Positions 37,776 to 51,900 of a stretch of DNA of 64,000 nt are shown here, in pieces (positions within the stretch are counted from its first letter, which is position 1; each line of letters starts with the position of its first letter). Under the pieces are notes generated by a model. The model had not been told where the DNA came from. It worked only from the letters and a program-made list of their open reading frames with translations, and did no database searches. The translations under genes and the position numbers were made by a program. Source of the stretch: Holothuria scabra (taxonomy: Eukaryota > Echinodermata > Holothuroidea > Aspidochirotida > Holothuriidae); contig CM074195.1 of the NCBI GenBank assembly GCA_037179385.1, forward strand, positions 31,576,222 through 31,640,221. The letters are read 5' to 3'.

Positions 37776-38607
37776 TAACTGTGACTCCAGGCTCCCCTAT
37801 TGTTGGGTTAATTTTTTGGTTGGGTTTGTGTGACACCACCTAAATTGTTGGGGTAGGAACTACACAACGTTGGTTAAAAGGTATTTATGTGGGTGAATTT
37901 TTTCTTAAAGGCAGTGTGACATGTCAGCAAAAAGTCGAGAATTTTCTTGGTAGGTAAGAAGCAAGGTCTCCTTGGGAAGAATCCGTTGGAATTATGTCAA
38001 TATCTTTTACCGTTCTCAAGATATACCTCTTCAGAGTTTTAATGTTTCTGAAGCAACTTGTTGGGTATGCAAAAATAGTGATGCTGAGTGTTGCACAGTC
38101 GACAGTGTTGAGATTTCTTTTGTTAACCTAATATTTATTATCCCTTAATTACTCAACAGATTGTTTATGCTTTGGAGATTGTTACTGAAGAATTTCAAGA
38201 CCACAGTTTAAACTTTCAAAGTAAACCCTTCAGGAAATACTAAGGTTACAACTGCACATAAAATGAAGATTGTAAAATCAAAGGATAACATTAACCATAT
38301 ATGGCATGTCCCTACCATGACATCACAAAAGTTACATCCTGAGCTCATATTTAAGCATGAGTAAGTGCAAATCAGAAATAAGCCTGTAAAATGGCCAATT
38401 TTAAACCGATTTTGATGGAAATTGCGGCAATTTTCTTGGTTTTAATGCTTTTTATATCAAATACCCGGCTTTGTAATTATGGTGTCAAACTGCCTTTAAC
38501 GAAAAGGTTATTTAACCAACTTGGGTAGTTTCTTACCCAACAAGTTAGGTGGTGTCGTATTGACCCAACCAGAGGTAAATGTTTACACAGCTGCAGTTTT
38601 TACAGTG
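37776..38607. mobile_element. Inverted-repeat element just upstream of exon 3
   Basis: Arms of about 45 bp, with GGTTGGGTTTGTGTGACACC and ACCTAAATTGTTGGG at 37818-37857, recur inverted at 38534-38580. The right tip is TTTTTACAGTG followed by TA (38608-38609), matching the CACTCT/GTAAAA group. The left tip is eroded, so its start is approximate. The element ends 123 bp before coding exon 3. Confidence 0.65.
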
Positions 38608-38730
38608 TACGAATAATTTGTTGGATCAATTTAAATGGGATACGAAAGGAACATAAAATTGTTTTTAGAAAATACGGGGAAGGTAATATCCTAATTACCA
38701 TGTTTATCGACCGTTTTGCTTACTTTGCAG

Positions 38731-38870
38731 TGTTCTGCTTCTATTACGTCATTCACGGGATATTTCGAGAGCATGGCTTCGAACTATTCATCTACGCATT
38801 CAGTATTGTCGTGGTATTGGTGTACTGCGTGGCGAATTACCTAGAAACTGAGGCGGAACCAATTAAGCTG
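38731..38870 (+). CDS. Coding exon 3: second and third transmembrane segments
   Basis: The acceptor at 38729-38730 has a strong pyrimidine tract (TTTTGCTTACTTTGCAG) and the donor at 38871 is GTAGGT. The exon is 140 nt, phase 1 in and phase 0 out, so the split codon joins G from exon 2 with TG to make Val. It encodes residues 120-166: the rest of helix 2 (FCFYYVIHG), a short loop with IFREHGFEL, helix 3 at about 137-157 (FIYAFSIVVVLVYCVANYL), and an acidic loop (ETEAEPIKL). The frame is open back beyond 38700 and another AG lies at 38681-38682 in the right phase. I rejected it because it has no pyrimidine tract and would add 16 residues between two halves of one helix. An inverted-repeat element ends only about 120 bp upstream, at 38607. 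Confidence 0.85.
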
Positions 38871-41800
38871 GTAGGTACACATCTAACACCGATATTGCAG
38901 ACAATCTCTCCGGTCTCATATCGTTTTGGTAGACTCTTTGTATCAGTTGCGTTCTACTCACGACATTCTGGTTATGTGCCAATTTGTGACTGGATATTAT
39001 CTTTCTCCCTTTCTTCTTTTTAAATTTTATTTTATTACCAATGATAAAGACTCATTTCACGTTACGTCACAATTGGTAAGCCACGTCCCCTACCAGGCAA
39101 AAATCAACTACGTCTCAATGCACCAGTCACCGTGGATTGTCAGTTGCTTCTCAGCTAGCTACCACTGCTTGTTCGTAAACTGGGCGGAAAAATTCCATCT
39201 TACCTTATCTTACCTCAGCTAGCTGCACTAGCTAGCGTACTAGTCCTACACTACCCCCCCCCCCCTAAAAAATAGGGGGCGGGACTTGTGACGTAGTGAT
39301 AAGAGAACTCTTAAGTAGAAAACCCCTTCATGTGCATACAAAGTTATCATAATGATAGACTTATTTAATCATATGCACTTCATGTGTAAAATTTAACTAT
39401 ATTCATGGAATATATATGTTGAAGAACGTACTGTAATAATCATCTTTAAGGGAAGATATGTTGCCAAATGTCCCAAGATTGGGTAAAAGTTAAAAAGCCA
39501 CGACATTATTTATAGTATGCGACTTAAATATTTGTCACAATTAAACTGAATTTAAAGATGTAGGCCTAGTAGGTAGTTTTAAAAGATAGTATTTTTTTTA
39601 TTCTTTTCATGTGAATATGTCTTGTGTACATGAGTGTTTTTTTTTTAAAGACCTAAATTATCGCTATGACGGAATATTCAAAAATTAAAGGAAATTCAAG
39701 TCACTTCCATATCGTTTATTAATTATTTAAGGAGTACATTATAAAAAAAAACCCTAAATAAACTGCATATGTTCAAAACATGGGTAATTATTTCCATATA
39801 TTTATTTCAAATATATTAACAAAAATGCTAAAATTGGTGTTTCAGTTTTGTTACGAAAAAGACATAAATATAGCTAACAATACGCCTTTTTTTTTTTTTT
39901 TAATATTTTGCAATATTTTACTGTAGACTTCATACATCAACGTCATGTTGACGTCATTTTTGTAGGAAAAACATTAAAACACCTGGCTGCACACACCAGA
40001 CTTCGATCGAGCTTAGCGTGAAACTAGACTTGGTGCGTATCCCATTGGTTCACAAATCATAAAATGATCATATAAAAAGTTCTAGTGGCGCGGTGAAATC
40101 GGCGCGATGAGATCTTGCCAAAGCAAACGGCTACTAAAGGCAAAATCCTATTGCCTTGCTTGGCAAATTTTCTCGGAAGAACTGTGAGAGAAGTATATTC
40201 ACCCCCGCACTAATATACAACAAGCCTGCCCCGAGGAATGATCACCCTTAAAGCATTCCGACGAACGGTCCTAATTATTTCGAATTGGTCCAAATGTAAA
40301 TTGAAAGATATGTACCATGTGACCAATTTAAATTTCTATAGTAAAATTTAGACCATATAGGTCTCATTCAACAGTATAGCAACTGACCAAAGAGAATATT
40401 AAATCATAATTTCGATTGGCGAGTTGTTCTTATTATTTTTTTGAACTGAGAAAGCATGTCCCCTTTACTGTGTCATTTAAGTATACAGCAATAACTGCCG
40501 GCACCCGCGTGGAGCTGCACCTTAAAAGCCGTAAGATACAGTAATAGTATGAAAGATACGCATGAAAACTCGCCTTCTAATAGTAAACAGTCTCACTCCG
40601 CAAATTCCTGGAAAGGAAATTACCTTATTATTCCAGTATCCTATATACCATCGGGTGTTCGCTAAGTAATAAATAATTGTGGAACGTGACCACAAGGTGT
40701 TTCGAATTAGCGAAGAACATCAGCCACTTGGTTGTACACTTTTTTGCCTTGTTGGCTTTCCATATGGTTCGCATAAACTTCAGGGCTAAAAACCAAGCCG
40801 TTCGATGCATGTAGGCTGAGGGTGTAAGTATCTACAAATTGTCTCAGTTCCCTCTGTGATCTGACTCAAAAAAGTGTGTCAACAAATTGATTCTCTGGGG
40901 CTGTTTTCATTTGTTCGTGGGCGTAAAAGGTCAAAATGCATTTTCGTTCTCTTGTAGCCAATAAGGTCATATCCTCACCCCGCAGCCTATTCTTTTTTAT
41001 TTTCTCACTATATAAAATTGCTATGTTGGTCAACCAGCTTTTACTTGCTGGACGCAAAAATAACAAACCTCGTTTCAGATTTGATCAATATAAGGCAGTA
41101 ATTTAAAGACCAACACAATTTAGACACCGACATATTCCGTAGCAGGGTATATACCAATTGCGTCTAGACGTATTGTACGCATAAACAGAAGCTTGCAAAA
41201 CCGTTGCGTTCCAAGTAAGTCTAAGTGAAATAAGGAGAGTCATAAATTACACTGACGTCAAAACATTATAAAATGACGCTGCAGTAAATCGTAAAGAATA
41301 ACAAGACCATTATACTACTGCAGCTATTTGCTACAAGGCAAAACAAAACTTGAACGAACGTTTTTAGTCTAAAATCGTTTAATTTTGTGGTCAGAGTCTA
41401 ACAGTACTGTTTCCAAGAATTTTTTGAACAATTAGAAAAGTTAGCCTACAGCAGATATTTTAAGCAAATTCCCATACTGGTCCGCCTTCAACTGTGACTC
41501 ATTCACCCATGCACCTTAATGCCTAATCATTGCAAAGTATAGCTGAGGTATCGTGGATGACGTCATGGGCGAATGTGTGACTTCAGGTGTATTGACAAGT
41601 GATTTCCTTTAAAAACTGGTGTTTGCTTCAATATTTTTCACATTAAAGCTTTTATTTAAGATATTGACGTCATGATTGACAGTTTCAAGACACGCCCCTT
41701 GATAAGATAGACATTCACACAACATGACACTAGTAGCGTAACACAAGGCGACTCTGCGACGAAGAGAGAAGGGGTGAAAATCATTTTTAATGAGTTCTTC

Positions 41801-44800
41801 CCCCTGAGAGAAGCTATACGCCCGGGAAAGGATACGCACCTAAATGAACATTCTCTCACTTTCGCACCTCTACACTATGTTGCCATGCCTGGCTCTTGTC
41901 TACACTAAATGAAATGAACTGGTATACATATGATCTTAACCAAACGGCCGATTGTTTACCTTTAAATGCCAAATTCCAATTGTCCCGAACTACTTACCTA
42001 CGTCCATTCCACAATTAACTGTTTAAAACCCATCCTCGTCCAGACGCAATCTCAGTTTAAAACTGTTACACAAATTTTATTTTAGTCTCGCCTTTAAGCT
42101 ACCCCAATACTCTCAAACCCGACTTCCTATTTTACTGATTTTACACAAGACCGTTTTTCATGATCACAACCGTCAGAGCTTTTTCTGGTGTTAAAGAAGG
42201 CGCTTTATGCGTTCGAGTAGGCTACAATCCTACCGACTGCATGTTTGGGTGCATGGTTATAAATTGTTGTCTCAAAGTTCCAACATTCCGACTGGGAGCC
42301 CAAGGCTCTGTAGGAGAAAAAACAACCTTTTATTTGATAGGCTAGGGGAAGGACCAAACTACATCCAATTTTTAGCCACTGTAAAGATAAAAATAATTAA
42401 AAGGGAAATAAACCCCAACCACTCACTCAAAAGCTGTCAGGTTACTTCCTCATCAAAATAAGTGTTCGGTTACATGGGTATATCAGAGACTTTTGCTGAT
42501 CAAGTATCAAGATATGTGAATTTTACCATATCATGTCTACAACTATCCCGATATATATTGTCCGATGTCGGTTCGAACCGAATTAAAACAGAGTAAAACA
42601 ACTCCCTAAAAAAATCTGGTCAAGTAGAGCCCGAAATGGAATTTTGTCAAATATTTGAAAAGTTTGCTTCAAAACCGACTAGAAATGGTTCAAAATGAAA
42701 CTATTCGTTTCAATTATAAGTTGAATCTAGTAAAAAAAATGACAAGATTTTGGTTCGTTCCCCCAAGGGATTATATTCTATTCAATTTTAACTAGGAAAG
42801 TTTTAGAATTAAGCATAACCTGGTGGGAACTATAGATTCTTTTTATTATAATTAATATTATTTTTGTGTGACAATTCTTTGAAGTAGCATACCAAACCCA
42901 ACTAGTTACAGTCTTTTTGTGGGTATGATTCTTATCACACCGGTAGCCTGGAATCAATATTATTGACACAATTATCGCACCGATTTGACGACATTGGTGG
43001 CAATACCTTTAATTCGTCTTTTATAAGGTTGGAACACAGGTATTTTGCAAAGTTTTTCGAAGGTTCGTAGAAAACTCCTTTGAGCTCAATGGTGTATTAG
43101 TAGAAGTTTCATCTTGTAACGCCATTCCCATTGAAGGGACCCCAAAACTAACTTATAATCGAAATACTCCTTGACCGATAAATTTTCATTTCAGCAACCC
43201 GATAGGTGTTATTTGACGCCGGTTCTCCCACGCTTTGACCGAACTCTGCCCCTCGCCCGACTAAGGAAAGGGAGAGAATTTAAAATCACTGAATTTCTGA
43301 TTGCAATCTGCTCTAGTGGAACCGAAGACATCTAATTCCAACTTATTTTTATTACCAATCGACCTAAATATAAACACCTCTGCTTGCATGACGTATTTTA
43401 CGTCACTAATACGATCGCTGTTGTTGTGTTGGAATCATTGGGCTAGATCGAAGATTGTCTGCTATGTTATGTATAAACTATTAAGTTTTACCTAAAAACA
43501 AAATAAGGGAGTATCGATTTTCCTTTGTTGCGTAAGTGATTAGCTATGATTAGAAGAGACACTTACTCCTAGACACCGTGCTATTTTTGTATTGGTCTAA
43601 ATTAGCCGACGCGATGTTTTTCAATTAGACTACATTCTATCCGTGTTACTCAAGTCAGCGATACGTTCCACCGCTCTCAGACAAATTCTTAGTGATTATG
43701 TTCCGGCGAAGGTGACGAACCTTTGATAGCCTGGTAATGATAGGCGCTACACTCAAAATTCTGTTCAGTAAATACTTTAAAAATATTGCACTATTACAAT
43801 ATTGTACTGTCTTAATAGACATATAAATTGCTAGTTCATTGGGTTTTTAGGTCGGGGCAGGGAGGCAGGGAGACAGGGGTCCACTAGTCGATAGGTGGAG
43901 CTCAAAATGACCACTGCTAGTATTCGATTTACAAGACTACAGGAAAGACCATTTCTGGCTATCTGAAGGGTGGGAAATTTTGGACCCCGTGATGGCTGCA
44001 GCTGATGGTGGAACTCCTTTTAATTGACCTTTCGTGCAGGATTACGTTAGTTGTACAAAGAATCTCGTGCCCTCAAGCTGATAATGAAAGTTCTCTAATA
44101 AATTGTTTAATTAGATCCGTTCCAACATAAGCCCATTTCATATTCCTCGCTTTGTTTGAACTTGGAAGTGTGTCATATACTTTGGGGCAGATTTGGACTT
44201 CTCCAAGTCAGGGGTCGCAATTACGCCCTTCTGATTAGATTTGATTCATCTCTGAATAAATAACGGTAGCGGCATAAATGTGTTTTCTTCTTTTTTCATC
44301 ATTCTGATTTGATGGAAACAGTTGAGTTCACGCGTTACGTACCATAGTTGTAGTAATTTTAACTGCTTCAAACTTCTTTTCCTTGTACGTAAAAGGTGTC
44401 GACTCAGTGGTATATCAGGAATATGAACAAACTCAGACAAAGTATTAGGTGGGGTTTTTGGTATGTTTTATGCTTTTAAAAAGTCATATATATAACAAAG
44501 TTAGCAACAGTGAACTTATGTCATATAGCCTAATCCTTACAGAGTCAATTGAGGTACTGTGATATGTTTCCTTAGTTAGCTGCCTTCTCCAAGTTACGCA
44601 TCTGCGATCACCCTTTTAAAAGGAGATTTTGCCGTTGTTTGATAGGAAAAATCATCCTGTTAATCTAGCATTTATTGACAGTAGAGTTATAGGTTATAAA
44701 ATAAGGCAACATATAAACTTCCTTTTCAAAAAAATGAGATTCCTCCAGAAGCAAATTCAGTTACTCATACTGCTCAAGAAAAAAACTGTACACCAAAACT

Positions 44801-46979
44801 TTCGAAATTTTTAAGGATGCAACTTACATAATTCTTTTTGCCCGAAATATTTTGAGGAAATGAACCTGTTGCTGGAGTCTACTGTTGAGACTATTTTTTT
44901 AGATTCGCTATGGCTCTTTCCTTTTTATGCCTTGCTGGACCATTTTTAAAGGCAATATTTTCCCTTCAAACGTCAAAGTTCAAACTTCCAATTTTATGAA
45001 ATTTCTACAGAAATTAGTCCTGTCTGAGCTCACCCCCCCCCCCCGCTTACTAACTATTTAGAATCCTGAATTCTAGTTGGTAAAACTGGCACTGACTGGT
45101 TATTTTCGAACACATTGACCGTTATAATGATATGCAGAAACCAATAGCAACCACGGGCGAACCCGTGTATTAGTTTGCTAGCCAGAGAGTATTATGACGG
45201 TACACGCGCTCGTGCATTTTTGCACTCGAACGCGTGTTCCCATTGCTTCTATTTGCCTGTTCATGCGTTCATGAACACAAACACCAGTTTCCTTGATTAA
45301 CTTAGTTTGTGAAACGCAAGGCGGTTGTATAAGCACCACAAAACCCTACAAGTTTTACAAATCAGGCAGAACGCCAGAAAAATTACCCCCCCCCCCTCAA
45401 AAAAAAGGGGGGAACATTTTTCGGTGGTAGAAAACGAATTAACCACATTTGTCGGATAATTGTTGGTGAATAACTATCGCGACTCCAAATTTGGAAAAAA
45501 AAACGGACTCGTTTTCGCCTCATTCGTTTTCCCCCAAAATGTTGAGTATCGACGGTATATCCACCAACAATACTCCGGCAAATGCAGTTTACTCCTTGAA
45601 ACCATCGTGTGGTTGCTTGCACTTGTTCATATCGACCTAACTAAATTTCATATTGCTTTTTCTGGGGATTCAGAATTAGAAACTCATATAAGGGCCCTTT
45701 GTTATCGTCATCTCGAGGACAAAACAAAGGTTCTCGTTTATTTCAATAGCCCGGAGAATATACAAACCCCTTAAGGGGAAATGAAAATCGTAGCTTTCAT
45801 AACGGCTAAAATTCGTTCTTTACACTTTTTACAGTCGATCTCATTGGCGGATGGCTGAATAAGACGGCTAGTTATGCAATATATCAATCCCAGTTGTCCT
45901 TTGCTTCCAATGAAATAAAATAAAATAAAATACTAAGGACCGCTTTGGGTGAGCAGACTCGACTCTAAAAACATCCTAGAGAAATATAATATATTAGTTG
46001 TCCATGCATTTCTTGATTTAATTCACAAAGCTGTCCTGCTCAAATTTAGCCAGCAAAATGTAAACTTTCGACCGAGATGTCATAGACAGTCATTTCTTTC
46101 CTGATCCGGATTCCTGGTCTTTTTAAACAAGGAAATGTATGGGCAACTATTTATCCATATCCTGGTTAAATTTCACCAAGATGTTCTAACTTGAGTGATT
46201 GCATTAAACAAAGGCTTCTTCATTATGCCGTGTATAAAAACCTCAAATGTCCATGCTCATTACTGTTTTCAAGAGTAAAACTTCTTGTACCGGCATACAA
46301 ATACTGCTAGAAGTCAATTAATACGAGCAAAAATTGTCGGTAAAAATCTGTATCATGGATAAAAATCCTTTGAAGATTAAACCGTTTGGAATTCTTTGAT
46401 TAATATACGAGAGACATTAAAAGATCAAGGGAACGTATATTGACGTATTGGTAAGCTTTAATATGGGCGGTATGTTAAAAGACTTCTACACATTATATGT
46501 GCAGGTTATTGTGGTGCATTTTGACTTAGGTACTTAAGTTTTCTGTATATGTATATAAGTTCTGATTTAATTGAAAAATACTAGGGTCAACATCCTAAAT
46601 ATTACCGACAAACTAATGACGTGCGGATTGAACTTGCAAACTTTACAGATGAGAGTTGAGTTGATATACCCAACAAGTAAGAGTTCCGCTTTCGCTTTGA
46701 AGGCATCGGCCGATTAAGTAAGGGGTAAGAAAGCAAACATTTAAAGAGAAAGGTGAATTTGAAGGATTTTAATCATGTTCTCATCCCAGACAGTTTCATG
46801 CTTTCCAACCTGTGTCACTTCTTGCCCCTCCCACAATGGTGTTTTTTTCTCCTCTGTCTGCAGATATTGAAACTTATCTTCTATTTTCTTGTCCTATTGT
46901 TTCTTCTCTTTTATATTGTATAATTATCATGGTTTTGTCTTCTCTTCTTTTTTAATTTTCATAATAAGATGCACTTTCC

Positions 46980-47040
46980 TCACACTCACACGCTCACACG
47001 CACACACACACACGCACACCCACACACATGCACATGCATA
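46980..47040 (+). repeat. CA microsatellite
   Basis: A CA-rich run with C, G and T interruptions. It lies 30 bp before the SINE at 47071. Confidence 0.9.
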
Positions 47041-47070
47041 CTACCACACCTATCGTTTTCCTTAAGTTTT

Positions 47071-47318
47071 GTCCTCCTGTTTGGTGTAACGGTAGAGCAT
47101 CCACCTCTCACGCGGAAGGCCCGGGTTAGCTTCCCGATAGAGTCATACCAAAGACTCTTAAGATGGAACCTATTGCCGTTGTGCGTGATGATCCGCATAA
47201 GCAATGGAGTAGGGAAAACAAGCCAGTGAGCCACAACTGGAAAAGGCCGTGACCCGCTTGATTTGAACCAATAGGCTGGAAACTGGGCCGTAAAACTTCA
47301 TCTAACTAGCTAACTAAC
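47071..47318 (+). mobile_element. Most complete copy of the tRNA-derived SINE
   Basis: A tRNA-like head has an A box (TGGTGTAACGGTAGAGC, about 47082-47098) and a degenerate B box (GGTTAGCTTCC, 47124-47134), the internal polymerase III promoter. The body runs through CCAAAGACTCTTAAGATGG, AGCAATGGAGTAGGGAAAAC and CAGTGAGCCACAACTGGAAA to GGAAACTGGGCCGTAAAAC and a CTAA tail. Truncated copies are at 18060, 19845 and 60104; a related one is at 24795 (minus). It is not a functional tRNA gene because the 3' half is not tRNA-like and the B box is altered. Confidence 0.85.
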
Positions 47319-48824
47319 CTTGGCGTTTTTCAATGAAGTTAACACCAATCCCTTTTTAAAAATTCAAACTATAACCCACTTGTGTCGCTACCAAAAAAAA
47401 AAAATAAGAAAATTAAGTTATCCGACGGTTTTTTGTTTTACTTCAAAGATATAATAGGAGGACACTGCTCATTGGATCCGAATATGGATATGCACATTTG
47501 AGTTCTTGTTCAAGCATAATTTTTGCGCTTCAAAAGGGGCTTACCTGCAAAATGGTGCAAAATTTGTTCAATTAAAGGTAAGCAGTGACGGTGTTTTTAC
47601 TCTCATGTGAGACGGAGCAAACAGGACGTTATTATATCCTTATATCGGCATGTGAGGTCAGTCTGTGGGAAGTATTAGATTTATTTACAGTATCTATTTT
47701 TGAGACAGAATAATTTCTGTCAAAAAGGTTTTGAAAAAAGTTAAAATTTTCACTATTTTCCCAGTCATTTTTGCGCCACTCCAAACCACGTCGCGTGCCA
47801 CAAGTGGCGAGCGCACCGCTATTTGAGGGAGCCTGATTTACAGAATAATAGTTTAACTTTGAAAGATAATTGAAAGTTATAAGAATATTTAAAAGTGCAT
47901 TTTTAGGCTCAGATCCTATGGATTTAAACTACCACATGTAATAGGACAATATTCCGCTTGTTTTACAAAAATTATTCAAACACTCGAAAAACAAATTAGT
48001 CAAAAGAGTACCTGATCTACTCATCACATAAGTCAACAATATTGACTAATATTTGTCTGCCATTTGACCCAGCTGAAGGAGTGTTTAAATAGAGAGCCTC
48101 TTTAACTAAGTTTTGACTGATAGTCTTTACTCCATTACTATGAAAACAGTATGATATCACCAGAAATAAGTCAAATATGAGTGACTAACGTGGTTAGTTC
48201 CTTCAGACATCACTTCAAACTTCATCACTTCAAATACGGTTTGACAAGATTTCCTTTTACTACTTTGGTTTAATCTCTGCAATTCCCAATGAATGGAAGA
48301 TCAACTTATTTGAGGAGGATGGCAATGTTACTGAGGTCGTTACCTTACTTCTTAATTAACTTAACTCAAAAATCATTTCTAATATTGTTTTACCACCAAA
48401 TCGTTAGAGAAGTGAAAAACTGAATTTAATTTACCAAAGGAAGACGGAACGGTGATTTGTAAAATCACTTCGTTAACACTTTCTGACACTAAAACTTTTT
48501 CTTCACAGAATTAAAACATTAACTTTTGTACGATATTATTTCTATACTTTCAAGGATTTTATTTCGTTGATGTATGTAGCATAAAAAGAACTGTGTTTTA
48601 TGTGAAATAAACATTGGAAACAAGACATCATATTTTCAAAACTAATATTTATTGATACAGAATGACACATATTTCAAAATAAGGCAGTATGGTAGCCTTT
48701 CTTGTTAAGAATAAATAACCAGCTGATTTGAAGTGATGGTGTGTTTTTAATTTGTTTTATACAAACTTTGTCGGGTTTCAGTGGTTTTTGCATTTTCATT
48801 GCATGTATGTTCTCACTTTTAAAG

Positions 48825-48951
48825 GCACGACTAGTTGTGGTGAGCTCCTTCGCACCCGCCGTGGTCGCATACGCTATTTATTTGGGATGGCAGTACCATC
48901 GCTCGAAAAATCTTATCTTCAGGACTGTTGGAGCAAACCTGTACCTTCAAA
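48825..48951 (+). CDS. Coding exon 4: fourth transmembrane segment
   Basis: The acceptor is TTCTCACTTTTAAAG (AG at 48823-48824) and the donor is a perfect GTAAGT at 48952. The exon is 127 nt, phase 0 in and phase 1 out. It encodes residues 167-208: a hydrophobic helix (about 167-188, containing SSFAPAVVAYAIYLGW), then a basic loop (QYHRSKN) and the hydrophilic-to-amphipathic stretch LIFRTVGANLYLQ. The joint with exon 3 (phase 0) and exon 5 (phase 1) is consistent. Conserved-looking Trp, Gly and Arg positions fit a structured multi-pass protein, but no enzyme or channel signature is visible. Confidence 0.85.
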
Positions 48952-51900
48952 GTAAGTCTTTTATGAGCATAAATGTCTTTACATATTTCGTCTTTCCATT
49001 TTGGTCGACAGAGAGATTTCCAATCTTTACAAAAATGTATTCTCTGTGTTTTACTTGGTCTGATTTACAAATCGAAAAACAGGCTAACAGTGATGCAATT
49101 TAATACAAAAATGGAAAAGTATGAACTGTAATCTTATCGCTGAGGAAATGACAAGATATATTTTTCATATCGAGTTTCAATAATATCGGAATTATTTCTG
49201 CAACCGGGGCTTGATTTTCTTAAGTTTTTTCTCATATCTGAAATCCAACACGATAATTATCTTTTAATAATCTTTAATACCGAGTATCGCTTTATTTTTG
49301 AAGCATATACATGTCACTCAGCCGATGTTTAGGGACAGTTTCAAATCCCTATGAGAATTGTATTCTTTGGGGAGAAAAGACATCTTTTCTCGGATATCAT
49401 AAGTATAAACGAAATCTATTTACGTTGATGTTCACTCGCATTTGAAATATTTTATCTTTTTTTTTTTTTTTTCGGTGAGTCAATAATTTTGCAAAACAGG
49501 CTAAGAACTCAAGAGGTAGCCTAGTTTGCCATGGGTACGCGTTCGTGCTTTTCGCATATTCACATAGGCGCCTGTTTTCCAGTTTTAAGGGCTCAAATTT
49601 GCAAGCAGTAACAGCGATAGCAGCTTGGTTTTGTTGTTCAGTCAATAAGCTATTCGTTTTGGTGGCTCTGCACGTGCGCACATCCTGCAAATCTTCGGGA
49701 TAAACAAACCGATCCCGCACCTACAACACGTATTTGAGTTTACATGAAAAAAAACGAATATTATTCTTTCTTAATCCATTCATAGCACCAGGAGGGGTCT
49801 CAGGTGTGGTTTTGTACAGTGGATTCTGTCTAAATTGACGTAAAAAAAAATCATTTTAATCTGAATTTAAGTAGGACTGAGACCCCCCTTTTTCCTTCGA
49901 GTTCGCTAGACACTTAGGTAATGTTGTATACAGGTACCGACGAAAAAAGGAAAGTTTTACTCTATGTGCTGAACTCGGTTTGTAAATCCCACGCTGTTCC
50001 CACAATTCCATACGGCAACGAATTACCGCACTAGCTTATTGTGGACACTTATGTAATGACATCACATGACGTCACTTATTTCGAAGCGGGCCAAAGAAAA
50101 AAGCACACTGCACGCCACTTGTGCATTGCTTGTACTAAGGTTCACCTTTTCGATGGTATCAACATGTAAATGTAAGTTAATTGCTGGAAAGCAACTAAAG
50201 GTTGAGGAACGTCGGTCTAACTTATTGGACCTTGTTCAAATTCATTGGAAAACATCCTGCATGATCAGTTGTTTGTCACAAGAGGCTGCCATTAGCGTCA
50301 TTTCTTTGCTCTAATGTGGGGGGACGCAGCTCCGTTCGTTAAAAGTTATTGTGTAAAAATACGTTTCCAAATGTGGGAGACATGCATGCCCCTTCCTCCC
50401 GTTCCCTCAGGATTAACGCCTACTGTACAGTTCATAAGCCGCATTTTATAATCGTGGGACATTCTTGATCAAATGTACGGTCCTTAAGACCAGAGCGTCT
50501 CAAGTTAAAGTTTAGAACCACTTTGACTTTCGGAATTTTCCAGAGGCCCGCATTATAAAAAGTTTGTGGAGTAAAGAGATATGAACATACTGACACAAAA
50601 ACAATTCGAACTGTGAGATAGGCTAGCTATAGTTATTGTGTCTGTTGCTAGCAATATACATAAGTCTTTGTTGAATTGGGCCTAGCCGCTTCGTCATATT
50701 TTTTCGTTTTTTATTAATTTTATTTATTTATCTATTTTTTTTTTTTTTTTTTTTTTTTTTGCGGGGGAGGGGGGGGTATTATAACTGGATGAGAACCGCT
50801 TGATTGAGTAGACCTTCACAAGTATCCGACTAAAACCAGGGAGTTGTTACCTGGCTGGAGATGCAACACTTTGAAATGAGTTTTGCGCCGTCAAGGTCAC
50901 AGAGTTATCTGTCTTTTGTATCATTCTTGGCATTTTTATTATGCTTATACGGGATTAGGAGATACACACACAAGGTATTCGTCGTCTGCTATAGGACGCA
51001 CAGAATCCTCAGTCTAGTCGTCAGGCAAAAAAAGTAGTTTTCGGTCAGTGACGCTATGTGACACTAATGACAAAATATCGTTTAGGTTGTATGTAGAAAT
51101 CGGAACAACAAATAACATCTGGCTATTTCTGGACACGTGAGAAAACGTCTAATCTTGTTGCCAAAAAATTCGAATTTTACCCCTACAGCTTAATGCATGT
51201 CATGCCTTCCAGAGTGGACCAATTGAATTCATTTGTTTTCAGTGAAAAAGTCGTTTCGAGCGTGATTGCATCTACTTTTAAGCTGTTGGCGGTAGCAGAC
51301 CTACACTCTAAAAATGCTGGGTAAAAAGCGTTGGGCAAAATACAAAATGCCCAACATGGGCAAATTATTGCCCAACAAATGGGTAAGCAACTGTACCCAT
51401 ATTGTTGGGCAAATTAAGGTTGGCTAAAATCCAGATGTTGGTAAAAGATGTTGGGCAAGTTTTAAAGTACCCAACAGTTGGGTAAAATGTAATTGACCAA
51501 TAAGATGATTAGTTAAAGATCAGTTAAGTTTTACAGATAATTACTGTAATATACGTGGTTAATTATAAATCTCATGGTTGAATAAGGTTGTATTTGGTAA
51601 ATAAAGAAGGTAACGGTAGAATAACAGTAAAAATCTGGACGAAAGTACTTAAAGAGCAATGGTCGCAAAGAAAAAAAAGTTTCCATTGCTACGTAATCAA
51701 TGGGAGAAGAAATACAAAGTTCACGATTGAGTTTGTTACTCTAAACTACATACTTCACTGTTTACTTGTGCATCGTCGCTGGTGCCCCAACCACTCTTGG
51801 AGGAAAAACGGTGTATGTGTCAGCGTACTTTGTTAAATCTCCGTCTTATTCAAATCATATAATTATGTATCAGGTTATATTGGGTATTTTCTTTTGCCCA

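Larger units (their letters stand above)
24437..38730 (+). other. Intron 2 (about 14.3 kb) containing a nested transposon stack
   Basis: This is the intron between coding exons 2 and 3. It holds a minus-strand SINE (about 24795-25015), a 565-bp inverted-repeat element (26620-27184), a block rich in ATCATGATC-type dyads (28855-29065), a nested stack of at least four elements (29285-35090), a CRE-containing palindrome (36786-36877) and another inverted-repeat element (about 37776-38607). From 25100 to 26600 and from 35100 to 36780 I see no gene and no repeat that I can name. Confidence 0.6.
38871..48824 (+). other. Intron 3 (about 10 kb), mostly featureless
   Basis: This is the intron between coding exons 3 and 4. 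The only clear features are C- and G-tracts (39254-39282 and 45376-45413), a CA microsatellite (46980-47040) directly followed by the most complete copy of a tRNA-derived SINE (47071-47318). The remaining sequence is AT-rich, has stops in all frames and shows no family I recognise. An open frame at 45460-45774 (104 codons) has no recognisable domain and no splice sites that would fit the gene. Confidence 0.5.

Noticed and set aside
38683..38730. Earlier start for coding exon 3
   Set aside because: The phase fits, but the acceptor lacks a pyrimidine tract and it would insert 16 residues within one membrane helix. The acceptor at 38729-38730 is far stronger.
45460..45774. 104-codon plus-strand frame
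   Set aside because: No domain recognised, no compatible splice sites, and it follows a C/A homopolymer region.
47071..47145. Possible functional tRNA gene
   Set aside because: The B box is altered, no cloverleaf closes, and the sequence continues into a SINE body present in other copies.
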